A stretch of DNA of 64,000 nucleotides. It comes from an uncultured Alphaproteobacteria bacterium (lineage in GTDB: Bacteria > Pseudomonadota > Alphaproteobacteria > HIMB59). Shown here piece by piece: positions 62,978 through 64,000 of the stretch. How positions within the stretch are numbered: position 1 is the first letter of the stretch; each line of letters starts with the position of its first letter. The stretch lies in contig CACABO010000002.1 of assembly GCA_902530745.1 (NCBI GenBank), positions 62,001 through 126,000 on the forward strand, written 5' to 3'. Made by a program: the position numbers and the translations under genes. The notes under the pieces were generated by a model that was given only the letters and a program-made list of their open reading frames with translations, was not told where the DNA came from and made no database searches.

Positions 62978-63357
62978 TGGCATTATTTGGATCTAGTGAA
63001 AAAAAACCTGAAGTAAAAACTGAATTTATGTTTGATACTGAAAGCACTATCAATCAGTCAACTTTAGCAAAAGATATAAAAATAAATGGCTCTCTCGAGT
63101 CTACAGACTATTTAGATTTCTCTGGGCATTTAACGGGTACTTTAAAGTCATCAACCATTAATTTAAAACCAGGTTCTTATGTTAAGGGAACTATTACTGC
63201 TGATACTATTACAGTTGAGGGTGAAGTTGACGGAGACATTCAAGCTAAAGATATCTATATTAAGTCAACAGCAAAAATTAAGGGAAATATTCGCTATCAA
63301 AATATTGATATTCAAAACGGTAGTATAATCAACGCAGATTTGTTCTACTCATCATAA
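62977..63357 (+). CDS. Second bactofilin
   Basis: A 126-residue bactofilin with a shorter N-terminal tail: IKINGSLESTDYLDFSGHLTG, VEGEVDGDIQAKDIY and KIKGNIRYQNIDI. Tandem with the first gene, sharing the TAATG junction; the two may co-polymerise. Confidence 0.93.
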   Translation: MALFGSSEKKPEVKTEFMFDTESTINQSTLAKDIKINGSLESTDYLDFSGHLTGTLKSSTINLKPGSYVKGTITADTITVEGEVDGDIQAKDIYIKSTAKIKGNIRYQNIDIQNGSIINADLFYSS

Positions 63358-63469
63358 TTAATCAAATATTCATAGTGTTTTTATAAAAAGTTTATCTATT
63401 TACTCTATTTTAGTTTATATTTTAGTAAGTATTTATTCGAAGTAATAGAGGAAGAACAAGGAGAAAATT

Positions 63470-64000
63470 ATGAAAAAAATAATACTATCAGCATTTGCTG
63501 CGCTTTTTTTGTTTGGTTCTGCTGTTGCAGAAACAGTAAGAATGGGCACAGAGGGTGCTTATCCTCCATATAATTTTATAAATGATAATGGCGAAGTAGA
63601 TGGTTTCGAAAAAGATGTTGGCGACATGCTTTGTATTCGTGCAAATTTAGATTGTGTTTGGGTTATTAACGAGTGGGACTCTATCATTCCTAATTTAGTG
63701 TCTGGTAACTACGATACAATTATTGCTGGTATGTCTATTACAGCTGAACGTGATGAGGTGATTGACTTTACACAAGATTATTTTCCACCGTCTCCATCAG
63801 TTTACATGGGAATGAGCGGTGCAGACATTGATGTAGATAGTGCTGTTATTGCTGCTCAAACTGCAACTATTCAGGCAGGTTATGTTGCTGAAAGTGGAGC
63901 AACTTTAGTTGAATTTGCAACAGCAGAAGAAACAATATCTGCAGTGCAAAATGGTGAAGCTGACGCTGTCTTAGCAGATGGTGATTACCTCGCATCTATA
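63470..64000 (+). CDS. Amino-acid ABC transporter substrate-binding protein, 3' end missing
   Basis: The ATG at 63470 follows AAGGAGAAAATT. The signal peptide MKKIILSAFAALFLFGSAVA is cleaved before ETVRMG. The mature part matches the family-3 binding proteins for polar amino acids: GTEGAYPPYNFINDNGEVDGF (block GAYPPYNF), EWDSIIPNLVSGNYDTIIAG, MSITAERDEVIDFT. The frame is open to the right edge (177 codons visible). It likely delivers a basic or polar amino acid to an ABC importer, perhaps with the ATPase at 61551. Confidence 0.95.
   Translation, partial: MKKIILSAFAALFLFGSAVAETVRMGTEGAYPPYNFINDNGEVDGFEKDVGDMLCIRANLDCVWVINEWDSIIPNLVSGNYDTIIAGMSITAERDEVIDFTQDYFPPSPSVYMGMSGADIDVDSAVIAAQTATIQAGYVAESGATLVEFATAEETISAVQNGEADAVLADGDYLASI

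Noticed and set aside
1..64000. Insertion sequences, prophage or integrase-flanked island
   Set aside because: No transposase, integrase or terminal inverted repeats were recognised; the single tRNA-Gly has no repeated 3' end nearby.

Overview
The window looks like a chromosome segment of a marine, streamlined, very AT-rich alphaproteobacterium. Most genes are about 30% G+C by eye, spacing is tight, many stop and start codons overlap, and TTG/GTG starts are common. Three gene neighbourhoods are typical of alphaproteobacteria: mnmE-mnmG-rsmG-parA-parB facing (holA)-lptE-leuS-DUF3576; ftsK next to a LolA-like gene and a UbiH-family gene; and tsaD next to a Mic60-like/HemY pair. A SAR11-like or HIMB59-like lineage is a reasonable guess, but this is inference without a database search. 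No rRNA, CRISPR array, transposase or phage gene was seen. One tRNA (Gly, GCC) is present. No gene-free stretch exceeds about 190 bases.

Layout. 1-4.96 kb: the origin-proximal operon mnmE (cut by the window edge), mnmG, rsmG, parA, parB, with a parS-like palindrome inside the first codons of mnmG. 4.9-9.0 kb, minus: a possible HolA, LptE-like lipoprotein, leuS and a DUF3576 lipoprotein. 9.1-12.8 kb: a porin with its own terminator, a TPR-sulfotransferase and a divergent relative. 12.8-19.2 kb: YggS, LolA-like, winged-helix protein, FtsK, UbiH-type hydroxylase, LON-domain protein and a CnoX-like thioredoxin. 19.3-27.5 kb: tRNA-Gly, LysE exporter, HAD phosphatase, purH, rpe, rsmB, acs, EVE protein, tsaD. 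27.5-37.5 kb: reduced Mic60/HemY pair, EamA transporter, polysaccharide lyase, Bax-inhibitor-1 protein, aldo/keto reductase, pterin dehydratase, TPR-glycosyltransferase, DUF3429, a ChrR-like/ECF sigma pair, IalB-like protein, argG. 60.3-64 kb: folD, yggT, an amino-acid ABC ATPase, two bactofilins and the start of an amino-acid-binding protein.

The standout region is 37.5-59.9 kb, which is visibly richer in G+C than its surroundings. A 13-kb gene encodes a protein of about 4,300 residues: an N-terminal LEPR-type motif, DUF4347, 19 VCBS-type repeats of which three carry an inserted five-repeat propeller-like domain, then Ig/cadherin-like and acidic C-terminal segments. It is followed without gaps by a periplasmic adaptor, a GAF-HlyD fusion and an M50 metalloprotease-HlyD fusion with a PqqD-like N-terminus. 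A TolC-type lipoprotein carrying cadherin-like and SPOR domains is divergent from it. No ABC ATPase of the HlyB type is present. A palindrome (core ACCCAAAATGGGT) occurs between the giant gene and the TolC gene, in front of an unknown gene at 57.2 kb, and twice in front of a winged-helix regulator at 59.3-59.8 kb that is co-transcribed with an Atg22-like MFS transporter. I read this as one regulon producing, exporting and possibly proteolytically processing a giant surface protein.
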